The notes under the pieces are model-generated. The model had not been told where the DNA came from, did no database searches, and saw only the letters and a list, made by a program, of their open reading frames with translations. Below are positions 1 to 7,412 of a stretch of DNA of 18,912 bases, in pieces. The DNA is from QHCE01 sp041743105 (lineage in GTDB: Bacteria; Actinomycetota; Actinomycetes; Mycobacteriales; QHCE01). The position numbers and the translations under genes were made by a program. The DNA lies in contig JBGTNI010000020.1 of the NCBI GenBank assembly GCA_041743105.1, positions 1 to 18,912 on the forward strand, read 5' to 3'. Positions within the stretch are counted from its first letter, which is position 1. Every line of letters begins with the position of its first letter.

Positions 1-517
1 CCTGTTTGGAGGTTTCTTCTGGTGAGTCGGCTTTGTCGTCGTCTCCACTCAGGAGCAGAAATAGACCGCCACCGATGGCCAGCAACAGCACAAGCGCGCC
101 TACCACGACCCCGACGATGAGGCCAGTGGACTTTTTCTTCGGTTGATAGCCTCCGTGGCCCTGACCATAAGGGGCCTGACCATAGGCTTGCTGACCGTAA
201 CCCTGCGGTCCTAAACCCTGCTGAGCATAAGGAACCTGACCGTAACCCTGCTGCGGGTATGCCTGCTGACCGCCATAGGGCTGACTCCCATAAGGCTGAG
301 GCGGCGGCTGCCCACCCGGCCCCTGCGGCGCATTCGGATCGTATTGACCCGAGTAGGGCGTGTAAGGCCCAGCCGGCTGACCACCGGGTGCCGGCGGTCC
401 CGAGGGAGGCACCGACGACTGTTCGCCGCTACCAGACACCGGGGAAGCCGAACTTCCAGCCTGGTCACCCGAGACCGGACGAGGCCACTCCGAACCGCCG
501 CTTGGTGGTTGTGACAT
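1..517 (-). CDS. Pro/Gly/Gln/Tyr-rich single-pass membrane protein, C-terminus cut off
   Basis: The gene runs off the left edge, so only the first 172 residues are visible. Residues 1–125 are low complexity: Ser/Gly/Pro-rich at first, then degenerate Tyr-Gly-Gln repeats at about 75–124. A Lys triplet (127–129) precedes one strong transmembrane helix at about 131–157, followed by an acidic stretch (Asp159–161). The predicted topology is a disordered cytoplasmic tail, one membrane span and an extracytoplasmic domain outside the window. The ATG at 517 is supported by an AAGGAG-type ribosome site about 9 nt upstream. The same layout is seen in the next minus-strand gene (691–1284), so they may be distant relatives. 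A copy of the dispersed element (554–646) ends about 36 bp upstream of the start. Function cannot be assigned; such tails are common in actinobacterial envelope proteins. Confidence 0.85.
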   Translation of the reverse strand, partial: MSQPPSGGSEWPRPVSGDQAGSSASPVSGSGEQSSVPPSGPPAPGGQPAGPYTPYSGQYDPNAPQGPGGQPPPQPYGSQPYGGQQAYPQQGYGQVPYAQQGLGPQGYGQQAYGQAPYGQGHGGYQPKKKSTGLIVGVVVGALVLLLAIGGGLFLLLSGDDDKADSPEETSKQ

Positions 518-553
518 GACACGCACTCTCCTTGCTCACTCATTTACTGAGCG

Positions 554-646
554 GATTACTCATCAGAACGAAGTAGCTGGACAAACACAGCCTTGACCTG
601 CAAACTTTGCTACCTTCGGGCTGACTTAGTAACGATCAGCTCAGTA
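554..646 (-). repeat. Dispersed ~95-bp intergenic element, copy 1
   Basis: This is one of three related copies in the window (others 4584–4682 and 18578–18672). On the plus strand the shared blocks, in order, are GATTAC, TAGCT..ACAA, TGACCTGCAA and CTGACTTAGTAAC, ending CTCRGTA. This copy alone is flanked by a perfect 10-bp inverted repeat (TTTACTGAGC at 543–552, GCTCAGTAAA at 639–648). It lies between two minus-strand genes, directly upstream of the gene starting at 517 and downstream of the stop at 691. It is assigned to the minus strand because all three copies precede minus-strand genes. It could be a shared promoter/operator region or a small mobile repeat. Confidence 0.8.
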
Positions 647-690
647 AAGCAGCTTGCCAACCCGCAATGTACGCGAGCCTGCGACGAAGG

Positions 691-1284
691 CTACCGGGAA
701 TCTGCCCCGTCGGCCCCAGATTCACTTGTACTTTTCGCCGCTGCGAAGCCGCATACCTTCCACTCATCGTCTTCTTTGATCACCTGGTACGTGGGGGTGT
801 CCCTCCGCGTTGTTTTTCCGCCGTCGCTGGAGAACTCTGCTTCTACCGTCACCGGAACGTGGAATTGCGTCGTGGAGATCTTTTGCGGCGTCCCGACAGA
901 GTAGTCCAACTTGGTGACGTTGTACTCATCGCTCACCTTGACCCCTTTGCCCCGGGTGATCGCGGCACACAGCACCTTGCCGGCCTGCTCGGTGTCGCGG
1001 TCCTTGATTGCCTCCAGATAGATCTCCATGGCCTCCGAAGGGCTGCCTGCCGTACGCGGCGACATGAAGTGCCATATGCCGACACCGACCACGAGCCCCA
1101 CCACAACGACAATGACGCCCCCGACAATCAGCCACTTTCGACGGTTCGATCTGTCGGTCGGTGCAATGTCGGCATCGTTATCGACAAATGTGGGTTCGAC
1201 TACAGCAGGTTCGTGGCGGGACGGGGAACTGCTATCGCCGGAAGGATGCCTGTCACTCGGGTTGTCTTCCGCAGGTGGATTCAT
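691..1284 (-). CDS. Single-pass membrane protein with extracytoplasmic DUF4878/NTF2-like domain
   Basis: A 197-residue protein. Residues 1–49 are polar, acidic and Pro/Ser-rich. A basic SNRRK patch leads into one transmembrane helix (about 50–71), and the C-terminal part (about 80–180) is predicted to lie outside the membrane. That part begins with the pattern SPSEAMEIYLEAIKDRD, typical of DUF4878/NTF2-like domains, and ends in alternating beta-strand-like segments. Two cysteines in it (106 and 178) could form a disulfide. The ATG at 1284 has AAGGAC about 8 nt upstream. It is divergent from the DUF4177–RidA operon across a 196-bp gap. Its role is unknown; the domain assignment is by pattern only and moderately sure. 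Confidence 0.8.
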   Translation of the reverse strand: MNPPAEDNPSDRHPSGDSSSPSRHEPAVVEPTFVDNDADIAPTDRSNRRKWLIVGGVIVVVVGLVVGVGIWHFMSPRTAGSPSEAMEIYLEAIKDRDTEQAGKVLCAAITRGKGVKVSDEYNVTKLDYSVGTPQKISTTQFHVPVTVEAEFSSDGGKTTRRDTPTYQVIKEDDEWKVCGFAAAKSTSESGADGADSR

Positions 1285-1480
1285 GCTTAGTCCTTGGTGG
1301 ATTCTCCTGGGCCGATTAGTGGAGCGTCACCTTGTGCAAAGTAGGCCCGCTGACGTGCGATGACTCACGTTATCTATCACACCCGGTTGATGTGCCACCG
1401 GTAGGACCTCTGCCCGGTAGAAATGTCCTCGGCGTACCTCTTGCATGCGAAGGTGGGCTGTGCACCATTAGGGTGCGAAT

Positions 1481-1654
1481 ATGCAGACAATTTCACAGCG
1501 GTGGGAGTACGCCACGATTCCGCTGCTAATACATGCCACTAAGCAAATCCTCGATACTTGGGGACAGGACGGCTGGGAGCTCGTCACCGTAGTGCCCGGA
1601 CCATCGGCTGACCAGCTTGTCGCCTATCTGAAGCGTCCCAAGGATCCCGCGTGA
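1481..1654 (+). CDS. DUF4177 family small protein (Rv3678A-like)
   Basis: A 57-residue ORF. The motifs QRWEYATIPLL, ATKQILDTWG, DGWELV and VAYLKRP are the hallmarks of the DUF4177 proteins found next to RidA in mycobacteria and relatives. The start is the ATG at 1481, with a weak AGGGTG about 8 nt upstream. Its TGA overlaps the GTG start of ridA (GTGA at 1651–1654), indicating translational coupling as the first gene of a three-gene operon. No catalytic residues are recognised and the biochemical function of the family is unknown. The conserved pairing with ridA suggests a linked role. Confidence 0.9.
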   Translation: MQTISQRWEYATIPLLIHATKQILDTWGQDGWELVTVVPGPSADQLVAYLKRPKDPA

Positions 1655-2109
1655 CCTCACCGTTGAATCGACTCGCCAAGCTGGGAATCGCTCTTCCTCC
1701 GGTAGCGCCGCCCGTGGCGGCGTACGTGCCTGCGGTGCGGTGCGGTAACCACGTGTACATCTCGGGCCAAATACCCACCCACGACGGTACCGTGCTCGCC
1801 AGGGGGAAACTCGGTGCTGAGATCTCCACTGAGCACGGCGCGCAGTTGGCGCGGCAGTGTGCACTCAATGCGCTAGCTACCGTACACAGCCTCGTCGGTC
1901 TGGAACAGGTGAAGCAGGTAGTAAAGGTCGTAGGATTCGTGGCGTCGGCGCCAGGATTCACCCAACAGCACACGGTGGTCAACGGAGCCAGCCAACTGTT
2001 CGTTGAGGTGTTGGACGACGCGGGACGCCATGCGCGCAGCGCGGTCGGCGTCGCCGAACTGCCACTGGGCGTACCAGTCGAAGTGGAAGCGATTGTAGAG
2101 GTGCTATGA
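1651..2109 (+). CDS. RidA/YjgF/UK114-family enamine/imine deaminase-like protein
   Basis: A 152-residue protein with the RidA fold. NHVYISGQIP (about 33–42) is the family's strand motif, and HARSAVGVAELP (127–138) holds the Arg (R129) that binds the carboxylate of the 2-aminoacrylate-type substrate in RidA. RidA proteins hydrolyse reactive enamines/imines released by PLP enzymes, protecting the cell from damage. This one has an N-terminal extension of about 20 residues, as in the mycobacterial Rv3678c subgroup. It starts with GTG at 1651 inside the DUF4177 stop, and its own stop overlaps the kinase start (ATGA at 2106–2109). Substrate specificity of this subgroup is not known. Confidence 0.92.
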   Translation: MTSPLNRLAKLGIALPPVAPPVAAYVPAVRCGNHVYISGQIPTHDGTVLARGKLGAEISTEHGAQLARQCALNALATVHSLVGLEQVKQVVKVVGFVASAPGFTQQHTVVNGASQLFVEVLDDAGRHARSAVGVAELPLGVPVEVEAIVEVL

Positions 2110-3662
2110 CGACACCGGGTCCGTCACGTGAAAACGCTGCTCCGCCGCTGCCCGATGTGGCGGCCGGACTCAGCGATCTTCGCGCGCTGGCCCGTGGCGG
2201 CTACTCCATCGTCTACCGGGCGTGGCAGCAGTCCGTCGGGCGCGAAGTCGCACTGAAGGTAGATCAGCGCACACTCGACAACGAACAGGACCAGCAGCGA
2301 TTCTTACGCGAAGCACAAGCCGCCGGACGCATGTCCGGGCACCCGAACATCGTGCACGTCTACGATGCGGGCGTCACACCCGATAACCATCCGTATCTGG
2401 TGATGGAGCTGTGCACAGGCGGTTCCTATGCCGACAAGCTCAAGGCCCAGCAGCGGCTCTCGCCGCAACAGGTGCGTGATGTGGGCGTCAAGATCGCCGA
2501 CGCGTTGGATGCGGCACACCGGGCCGGAATTTTGCACCGTGACGTCAAACCCGCGAATATTCTCATCAACCGATACGACGTCGCCGGTCTTGCCGACTTC
2601 GGGCTGGCTGTGGTGCGCGATGCCAGCAAGAACCGCTCGATCCCGATGGATTCGCTGACACCGGCGTACGCGGCACCGGAGGTGTTTCGGCTAGCACAGC
2701 CCACCGAAGCTGTAGATATCTACTCTCTCGGCGCCACCCTATACGCGCTCTTAGCCGGGAGACCCCCGCGCTGGCCTGAACGTGGTTCGGTGAGCCCGGC
2801 ACAGCTGGTGGCACTGCACAATCAGCCGCTGCCTGCGCTACCGCAACTTGACGATGACTTCTTTGCGGTGCTCACCACCGCTATGGCTACCCGTCCAGCA
2901 GACCGCTTTGACTCGGCCGCAGCGCTACGCGATGCGCTGATCGCGCTTGCGCTGGAACCGCGACGTGTAGCCGCACCGACTGCGTCCGACGCTGAAGCCG
3001 CCGGGGTCGAACCCGGGCACACCTCGACCTCACTCACGCGCTACTCGGCTCCACCCCTCGGTCACAGCTTCGCCGAGCGGCTCGCCAACGAAGAGGACGC
3101 GGATCCGCTCGAACAGCAGCATCGCTCACGTCGTCCGATGCTGCTCATGGTGGTGCTGAGCGTTGTGCTACTGGCTCTCGTGGGGTTAGGCGGCTTTCTT
3201 GCGATGCGCGCCGACGACACAGCGGCTCGGCAAGCATCGGAAGATAAGGGCGATAACTGCCCTATCGCAACACAAAGAGTCCAATGTGTATCGCGCCCGG
3301 AATGCTTTACCGAGCTTGACCCCAATGCCGCCGATTACTCTTCGGCAGCATCCAAACAATCCATCGACTGCCGCCGGCCCCACCGTTGGGAGACCTTCGC
3401 GATTGCCCGCATACCTGAGGGTGAGGGCGTCACTAAAGAGAGCTACGATCGGCTCCGCGAACATCCCTATGTGACCACGCTGTGCAGCCGGCAGACCCTG
3501 GAACGCCTGGTGGACGAATCCGACCGTTGGGCGACCTCGTCGCTGCTGCCTCCTGAGGCTTTCTTCGCTGCGGCGAAGAACGATCAGAGCCGCGAAGACC
3601 TGCGGTTTCGCTGCGTCGCAGGTACCGCCGAGCCGCGAAGTAACTCCGTGTTCAGTCGTTAG
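2106..3662 (+). CDS. Membrane-anchored Ser/Thr protein kinase (PknB-type) with Cys-rich extracytoplasmic domain
   Basis: A 518-residue protein. The N-terminal kinase domain (about 20–285) has a Gly-rich loop (ARGGYSIVY, 29–37), catalytic Lys51, Glu69 of helix C, HRDVKPAN (144–151, Asp146), DFG (164–166) and APE (190–192), so it looks active. A Ser/Thr/Pro juxtamembrane linker follows, then one transmembrane helix (about 346–367). The outer domain (368–518) has six cysteines (385, 394, 400, 422, 460, 503) and a CRRPHRWETFAIA segment (422–434) resembling the Septum_form domain (C..PH..E). There are no PASTA repeats. It is the last gene of the DUF4177–RidA operon, translationally coupled by ATGA. 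In M. tuberculosis this position holds a metallo-beta-lactamase-fold gene instead. Likely role: sensing an extracytoplasmic or septal cue and phosphorylating cytoplasmic targets; the ligand is unknown. Confidence 0.9.
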   Translation: MTTPGPSRENAAPPLPDVAAGLSDLRALARGGYSIVYRAWQQSVGREVALKVDQRTLDNEQDQQRFLREAQAAGRMSGHPNIVHVYDAGVTPDNHPYLVMELCTGGSYADKLKAQQRLSPQQVRDVGVKIADALDAAHRAGILHRDVKPANILINRYDVAGLADFGLAVVRDASKNRSIPMDSLTPAYAAPEVFRLAQPTEAVDIYSLGATLYALLAGRPPRWPERGSVSPAQLVALHNQPLPALPQLDDDFFAVLTTAMATRPADRFDSAAALRDALIALALEPRRVAAPTASDAEAAGVEPGHTSTSLTRYSAPPLGHSFAERLANEEDADPLEQQHRSRRPMLLMVVLSVVLLALVGLGGFLAMRADDTAARQASEDKGDNCPIATQRVQCVSRPECFTELDPNAADYSSAASKQSIDCRRPHRWETFAIARIPEGEGVTKESYDRLREHPYVTTLCSRQTLERLVDESDRWATSSLLPPEAFFAAAKNDQSREDLRFRCVAGTAEPRSNSVFSR

Positions 3663-3796
3663 AACGTATGACAATAGGGCAACTGCCAAGGCCGCAGGAG
3701 CCGCCGCCTACGAATGCAAAGGTAGGCAAGGCGTACGCCCGGGTGCGGGTGTCCCGCATAAGCACAGCGCCGGCAGGGGCCTATCGTCAGTCGTTC

Positions 3797-4471
3797 CTAG
3801 CGGGAGCGGCGGGCGAGCCGTTCGGGGTCCAAGATCACGACACTCTTGCCTTCCAGCCGCAGCCAGCCTCGCGAAGCGAAGTCGGCAAGTGCTTTGTTTA
3901 CGGTCTCCCGCGACGCCCCGACGAGCTGGGCGAGTTCCTCTTGAGTGAGGTCATGGGTGACGCGTAGCGCAACACCCTCGCGTGCGCCGAAACGCTTTGC
4001 CAGCAGCAGGAGATGTTTGGCGACACGCCCCGGGACATCGGTGAAGATCAGATCGGCGAGCATGTCATTGGTGCGTCGCAGTCGTCTGGCCAGTACCCGA
4101 AGTAGCTGCTCAGTGATCTGGGGGCGGGCCGCTATCCACGGGCGCAGCGAGTCCTGGCGCAGCCGGGCCAACCGGCAGTCGGTGAGCGTTACCGCGTTCG
4201 CCGTACGTGGGCCGGGATCGAAGACAGAAAGCTCGCCGCAGATATCGGACGGTCCAACCACAGCGAGCAGGTTTTCCCGACCATCGGGCGTGCGGCGTCC
4301 CACTTTGACCTTGCCGCGTAGCACTATGTAGAGGCTGTCACCGAACTCACCTTGGGTGAATATGGCATGACCCTTGCCAACGTCGAGGAACTCCAGTTGC
4401 TTCGCTAACTCCTCCGCGTCGGGTTCTGCTATCCCCTGGAACAAACCACAGCGGGCGAGCACCTCTTCCAT
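3797..4471 (-). CDS. crp: cAMP receptor protein family transcription regulator
   Basis: A 224-residue protein, the same length as M. tuberculosis Crp (Rv3676) and very similar to it throughout. The N-terminal cyclic-nucleotide domain (about 10–115) has the binding-cassette residues GELS (79–82) and Arg89-Thr90. A dimer helix spans about 118–143, and the C-terminal winged helix-turn-helix has LTQEELAQLVGASRETVNKAL (175–195). It is a global cAMP-responsive DNA-binding regulator. I chose the ATG at 4471 because it gives the family N-terminus (MEEVLARCGLF) and has GAAAGG about 10 nt upstream; an in-frame ATG at 4555 would add 28 unsupported residues. It converges with the kinase operon. The upstream region carries copy 2 of the dispersed element. 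I saw no clear TGTGA-N6-TCACA site for autoregulation. Confidence 0.96.
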   Translation of the reverse strand: MEEVLARCGLFQGIAEPDAEELAKQLEFLDVGKGHAIFTQGEFGDSLYIVLRGKVKVGRRTPDGRENLLAVVGPSDICGELSVFDPGPRTANAVTLTDCRLARLRQDSLRPWIAARPQITEQLLRVLARRLRRTNDMLADLIFTDVPGRVAKHLLLLAKRFGAREGVALRVTHDLTQEELAQLVGASRETVNKALADFASRGWLRLEGKSVVILDPERLARRSR

Positions 4472-4583
4472 CACTGTGCACCTTTCATTGCGGCTTACGC
4501 CAATAGCTGCTGTCGCTACGAACGACCTATTGCCGAGCACTCCCAAACGAGACAAATCTACCGGTCAGGTAGCGATGTGGCCC

Positions 4584-4682
4584 GATTACCTAATCAGCAA
4601 CGTTGGTTAGCTAGACAATAGAGCCTTCTGACCTGCAAATTTGGCTACTTTCTCCGCTGACTTAGTAACGATCAACTCAGTA
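4584..4682 (-). repeat. Dispersed ~95-bp intergenic element, copy 2
   Basis: This copy lies between the divergent genes crp (start 4471) and nth (start 4769). It shares GATTAC, TAGCTAGACAA, TGACCTGCAA and CTGACTTAGTAACGATCA with copy 1, in the same order and orientation, and lacks the 10-bp flanking inverted repeat of copy 1. Its left edge is 112 bp from the crp start, or 28 bp from the alternative in-frame ATG at 4555. If the element carries a promoter, it would give crp a long leader. Confidence 0.8.
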
Positions 4683-4768
4683 CTACCCGCACGCAGCCGA
4701 CATAACCTCAGCTGGCTAGCTTTAGAGTGTCGACGTCTGCCGAAGACAGTACAAAGGAGCATTCTAAG

Positions 4769-5542
4769 GTGATCGCCGCAGCATCTGCTGGTCAACGCCG
4801 CAGAAAACCGGTCTCAGCGCTGGTGGAGCGAGCGCGCGCGATCAACGACGAGCTTGCCCGATTGCACCCCGATGCCCACTGTGAGCTGGACTTTTCTAGC
4901 CCGCTCGAGCTCGCGGTCGCGACCGTTCTATCGGCTCAATGCACCGACCAGCGCGTCAACGCCGTGACCCCTGCGCTGTTCAAGCGCTACCCCGATGCGG
5001 CGGTCTATGCGGCGGCGAAGCCCGTAGAGCTGGAAGATCTGATCCGGTCGACCGGCTTTTTTCGCAACAAGGCCAGATCCCTGATCGGACTGGGCGCGGT
5101 ACTGGTCCAGCAGCACGACGGAAGGTTGCCCCAGACCTTGGCTGAGCTGGTGAAGCTTCCCGGCATAGGCCGTAAGACCGCTAATGTGATTCTGGGTAAC
5201 GCATTCGATACACCCGGCATCACCGTCGACACGCACGTTTCACGGCTCACACGCCGCTGGAAGCTGACCAGTTTCACCGACCCAGTGAAGATTGAGCACC
5301 AGATCGCCGCCCTACTGCCCGCGGCGGAGTGGACACCGTTCTCCCATCGCACGATCTTTCACGGCAGGCGGGTCTGCCATGCTCGCATTCCAGCGTGCGG
5401 GGCCTGTGCCCTGGCTCCCTACTGCCCTTCCTTCGGTATCGGCCCGACCGATCCGGAGAAGGCTGTAGGCCTCCTCAAAGGGGATAGAGTCGCCGAGCTT
5501 GCCGACGCCGCACTCAGAGATACTAAGAACTCCCGGCGATAG
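4769..5542 (+). CDS. nth: Endonuclease III (DNA glycosylase/AP lyase)
   Basis: A base-excision repair enzyme that removes oxidised pyrimidines and cleaves abasic sites. From the GTG at 4769 it is 257 residues. The helix-hairpin-helix LPGIGRKTANVI carries catalytic Lys136, VDTHVSRLTRR carries catalytic Asp154, and the C-terminal Cys203-X6-Cys210-X2-Cys213-X5-Cys219 binds a [4Fe-4S] cluster, all intact. A GTG at 4727 would add 14 residues, but AAAGGAG lies inside that extension at 4754–4760, well spaced for 4769, so I prefer the latter. A possible -10 (TAGAGT, 4723–4728) also fits that start. It is syntenic with Rv3674c: divergent from crp and followed after 13 bp by the TlpA-like lipoprotein gene. 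Confidence 0.95.
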   Translation: MIAAASAGQRRRKPVSALVERARAINDELARLHPDAHCELDFSSPLELAVATVLSAQCTDQRVNAVTPALFKRYPDAAVYAAAKPVELEDLIRSTGFFRNKARSLIGLGAVLVQQHDGRLPQTLAELVKLPGIGRKTANVILGNAFDTPGITVDTHVSRLTRRWKLTSFTDPVKIEHQIAALLPAAEWTPFSHRTIFHGRRVCHARIPACGACALAPYCPSFGIGPTDPEKAVGLLKGDRVAELADAALRDTKNSRR

Positions 5543-5555
5543 GACTATCGAACTC

Positions 5556-6200
5556 GTGATGGTGCGCAGCGTAGCCGGGATGGTCGTTGTCGCGGCTTTA
5601 CTCGTCGTTACCGGATGTTCGCAGCGCCCAGACCGACCTGGCGGCGCGCATGAAGCACCCGCGGGCTTCGCGGCTTGCCCCGAGCCTGCTGAGCCCGGGT
5701 CTGCTGAGCCCGTGCCCGCTAAGTCCGCGTCGCAGGACGCGGGCTCGCCTGAGAACGGTTCGCGACGCCTGCTTCCCGAACTATCCCTACGCTGCATGGA
5801 CGGCAGCGGTGAGTTGTTTCCGCTACGCCGTGATGTGGGTTTACCGATTGTGATCAACCTGTGGGGGTCGTGGTGCCGGCCCTGCGGCAAGGAGCTTCCT
5901 TCGTTCGTCGCGCTCGATCGCGCCGCTGCGGGCAAACTGATTGTGATGGGTGTCGTCACCGAAGACTCGGCTACCCGCGCCCGGGAAGCAGCGGTTGAGT
6001 TGGGTGTGGAGTTTCCCAATGTGTATGACCGTTCCGGCGCGCTGCGGCGCGCGTTGGGAATGAACGCACTTCCGGTGACGCTGTTCGTGACCGCCTCCGG
6101 TGAGCTGCGCGAGTTATACGCCGGACCAGTGCTTGACTTCGATGCGCTGCGCCAAAAAGTCAGCAGGCAGTTGGGCGTCGAGCTTGGTACGGAAGGATAG
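5556..6200 (+). CDS. TlpA/ResA-like thioredoxin-fold lipoprotein
   Basis: A 214-residue exported protein. It has a signal peptide and lipobox (VVTGC, lipidated Cys21), an Ala/Pro/Ser/Glu-rich linker to about residue 70, then a thioredoxin-fold domain with WGSWCRPC (active cysteines 107 and 110) and the cis-Pro segment NALPVTLF (Pro173). Family members act outside the membrane as thiol-disulfide reductases, for example in cytochrome c maturation or protein disulfide handling. The GTG at 5556 (or ATG at 5559) is chosen because it gives a compact signal peptide and has AGGAC about 10 nt upstream; an earlier in-frame start at 5499 would overlap nth. It is syntenic with Rv3673c. Its stop abuts the start of marP, so the NUDIX gene found between them in M. 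tuberculosis is absent here. Confidence 0.9.
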   Translation: MMVRSVAGMVVVAALLVVTGCSQRPDRPGGAHEAPAGFAACPEPAEPGSAEPVPAKSASQDAGSPENGSRRLLPELSLRCMDGSGELFPLRRDVGLPIVINLWGSWCRPCGKELPSFVALDRAAAGKLIVMGVVTEDSATRAREAAVELGVEFPNVYDRSGALRRALGMNALPVTLFVTASGELRELYAGPVLDFDALRQKVSRQLGVELGTEG

Positions 6201-7412
6201 GTGCAGACTCTAGCCATGAACGGCGACATACTCGGCATCGAGCTGTTGGATCTGATTCTCCTAGCCATTGCTGTGATTTTTGGTTTCATGGGGTACCGGC
6301 AGGGTTTCGTAGTCGGCGCACTGTCATTCATCGGGTTTCTCGGCGGCGCCGTAGTGGGGTTGCAGCTCGCCCCGCTGGCAGCCAACCGTTTCGCCGCTCC
6401 CTCAACCCGGCTGTTCGTGGCGCTGGTCGTGGCCTTCGGAATCGCCGTGGCGGGGCAGAGCCTAGCTCTTGCGATAGGTGCCCGAATTCGCGAAGAACTC
6501 CGCAATCCGCGGCTACAAGCTGCCGACGGCATCGGGGGGACCGTCGTCTCAGCGCTCACCGTGCTGCTGGTGGCATGGATGTTGGCCGCGCCGCTGGCCT
6601 CGGTGCCAGAGCCGTGGCTTGCCGCCCAGATTCGAAACTCCACGGTGCTCTCGGTTGTCGACGACGCTATGCCCGGCTCTGTCCGCAACACCTACCGCTC
6701 ATTCAGCGACGCGGTGCGGCAGCGAGACTTCCCCGAGATCTTCGGTGGCCTCACCCCCAGCGACGTGCCGCCGGTGGCATCGCCGGATCCAGCATTAGCG
6801 CGCTCCGCTGTGGCACAACGCGCCCGCCGTTCGGTGGTAAAAGTCCTCGGCGATGCACCACGTTGTGACCGACAGCTTTCCGGCACCGGCTTTGTGTATG
6901 CGCCCCGGCGCATCATGACGAACGCTCACGTGGTCGCTGGCACCAATGATGTGCGGATAGAGCTACTTGGCAGACGCTACTCGGCGCGGGTGGTGGTCTA
7001 CGACGCACGCCGCGACCTGGCGGTGCTGTACGCGCCGGGTTTGAACGCGCCGGTGATGCCGTTCGCGGGTCCGGTGAGGCGGGGCGCCGATGCGATTGTT
7101 GCCGGGTTCCCGCTCGGCAACCCCTATACGGTCGTCTCGGCCAGGATTCGGGAGCGCCGTGACATCCAAGGCCCGGATATTTACCGTGACTCCACGGTGA
7201 ACCGAGAGGTCTACTCCATTCGTAGCACGGTGCGCCCCGGCAACTCCGGCGGTCCGTTACTCGCCCCCGACGGAGCAGCCTACGGCGTCATCTTCGCCGC
7301 AGCAGTCGACGACCCTAACACCGGATACGCCCTAACGTCCCGCGAGACGGCACCGGTAGCGGATGCGGGGCGGGGGGCTACTCGAGAGGTGAGTGCTCAG
7401 GGCTGCGACTAG
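6201..7412 (+). CDS. marP: MarP-type membrane serine protease (acid resistance)
   Basis: A 403-residue protein closely matching M. tuberculosis MarP (Rv3671c), a periplasmic protease needed for acid and oxidative stress survival. The N-terminal part is a CvpA-like membrane region with about four helices (12–30, 37–58, 70–93, 112–131). The C-terminal trypsin-like domain has the triad His243 (MTNAHVVAG), Asp272 (RRDLAVLY) and Ser349 (RPGNSGGPL). Cys222 and Cys402 match the redox-sensitive disulfide of MarP. The GTG at 6201 follows the lipoprotein stop directly and has GGAAGGA just upstream; an ATG at 6216 is the alternative. The TAG stop (7410–7412) interlocks with the stop of the convergent subtilase gene within a CTAG. 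Confidence 0.95.
   Translation: MQTLAMNGDILGIELLDLILLAIAVIFGFMGYRQGFVVGALSFIGFLGGAVVGLQLAPLAANRFAAPSTRLFVALVVAFGIAVAGQSLALAIGARIREELRNPRLQAADGIGGTVVSALTVLLVAWMLAAPLASVPEPWLAAQIRNSTVLSVVDDAMPGSVRNTYRSFSDAVRQRDFPEIFGGLTPSDVPPVASPDPALARSAVAQRARRSVVKVLGDAPRCDRQLSGTGFVYAPRRIMTNAHVVAGTNDVRIELLGRRYSARVVVYDARRDLAVLYAPGLNAPVMPFAGPVRRGADAIVAGFPLGNPYTVVSARIRERRDIQGPDIYRDSTVNREVYSIRSTVRPGNSGGPLLAPDGAAYGVIFAAAVDDPNTGYALTSRETAPVADAGRGATREVSAQGCD

Noticed and set aside
1355..1390. TGTGA-containing sequence upstream of the 1284 gene as a Crp site
   Set aside because: Only one half-site matches (TGTGATAGATAACGTG on the minus strand); the TCACA half is absent.
3668..3967. 99-residue plus-strand ORF between the kinase and crp
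   Set aside because: More than half overlaps the 3' end of crp in antisense; no ribosome site or family motif.
4472..4555. Longer Crp from an ATG at 4555
   Set aside because: The added residues do not match the family N-terminus, and the ATG at 4471 gives the same 224-residue length as M. tuberculosis Crp with a ribosome site.
5680..5730. Short tandem repeats in the TlpA-like lipoprotein gene
   Set aside because: They encode an Ala/Glu/Pro-rich flexible linker after the lipobox, common in lipoproteins.
5312..6691. 459-residue open frame on the minus strand
   Set aside because: It lies antisense to nth, the TlpA-like lipoprotein and marP, all with clear catalytic motifs; the Ser/Pro/Arg-rich translation is a typical shadow in GC-rich DNA.
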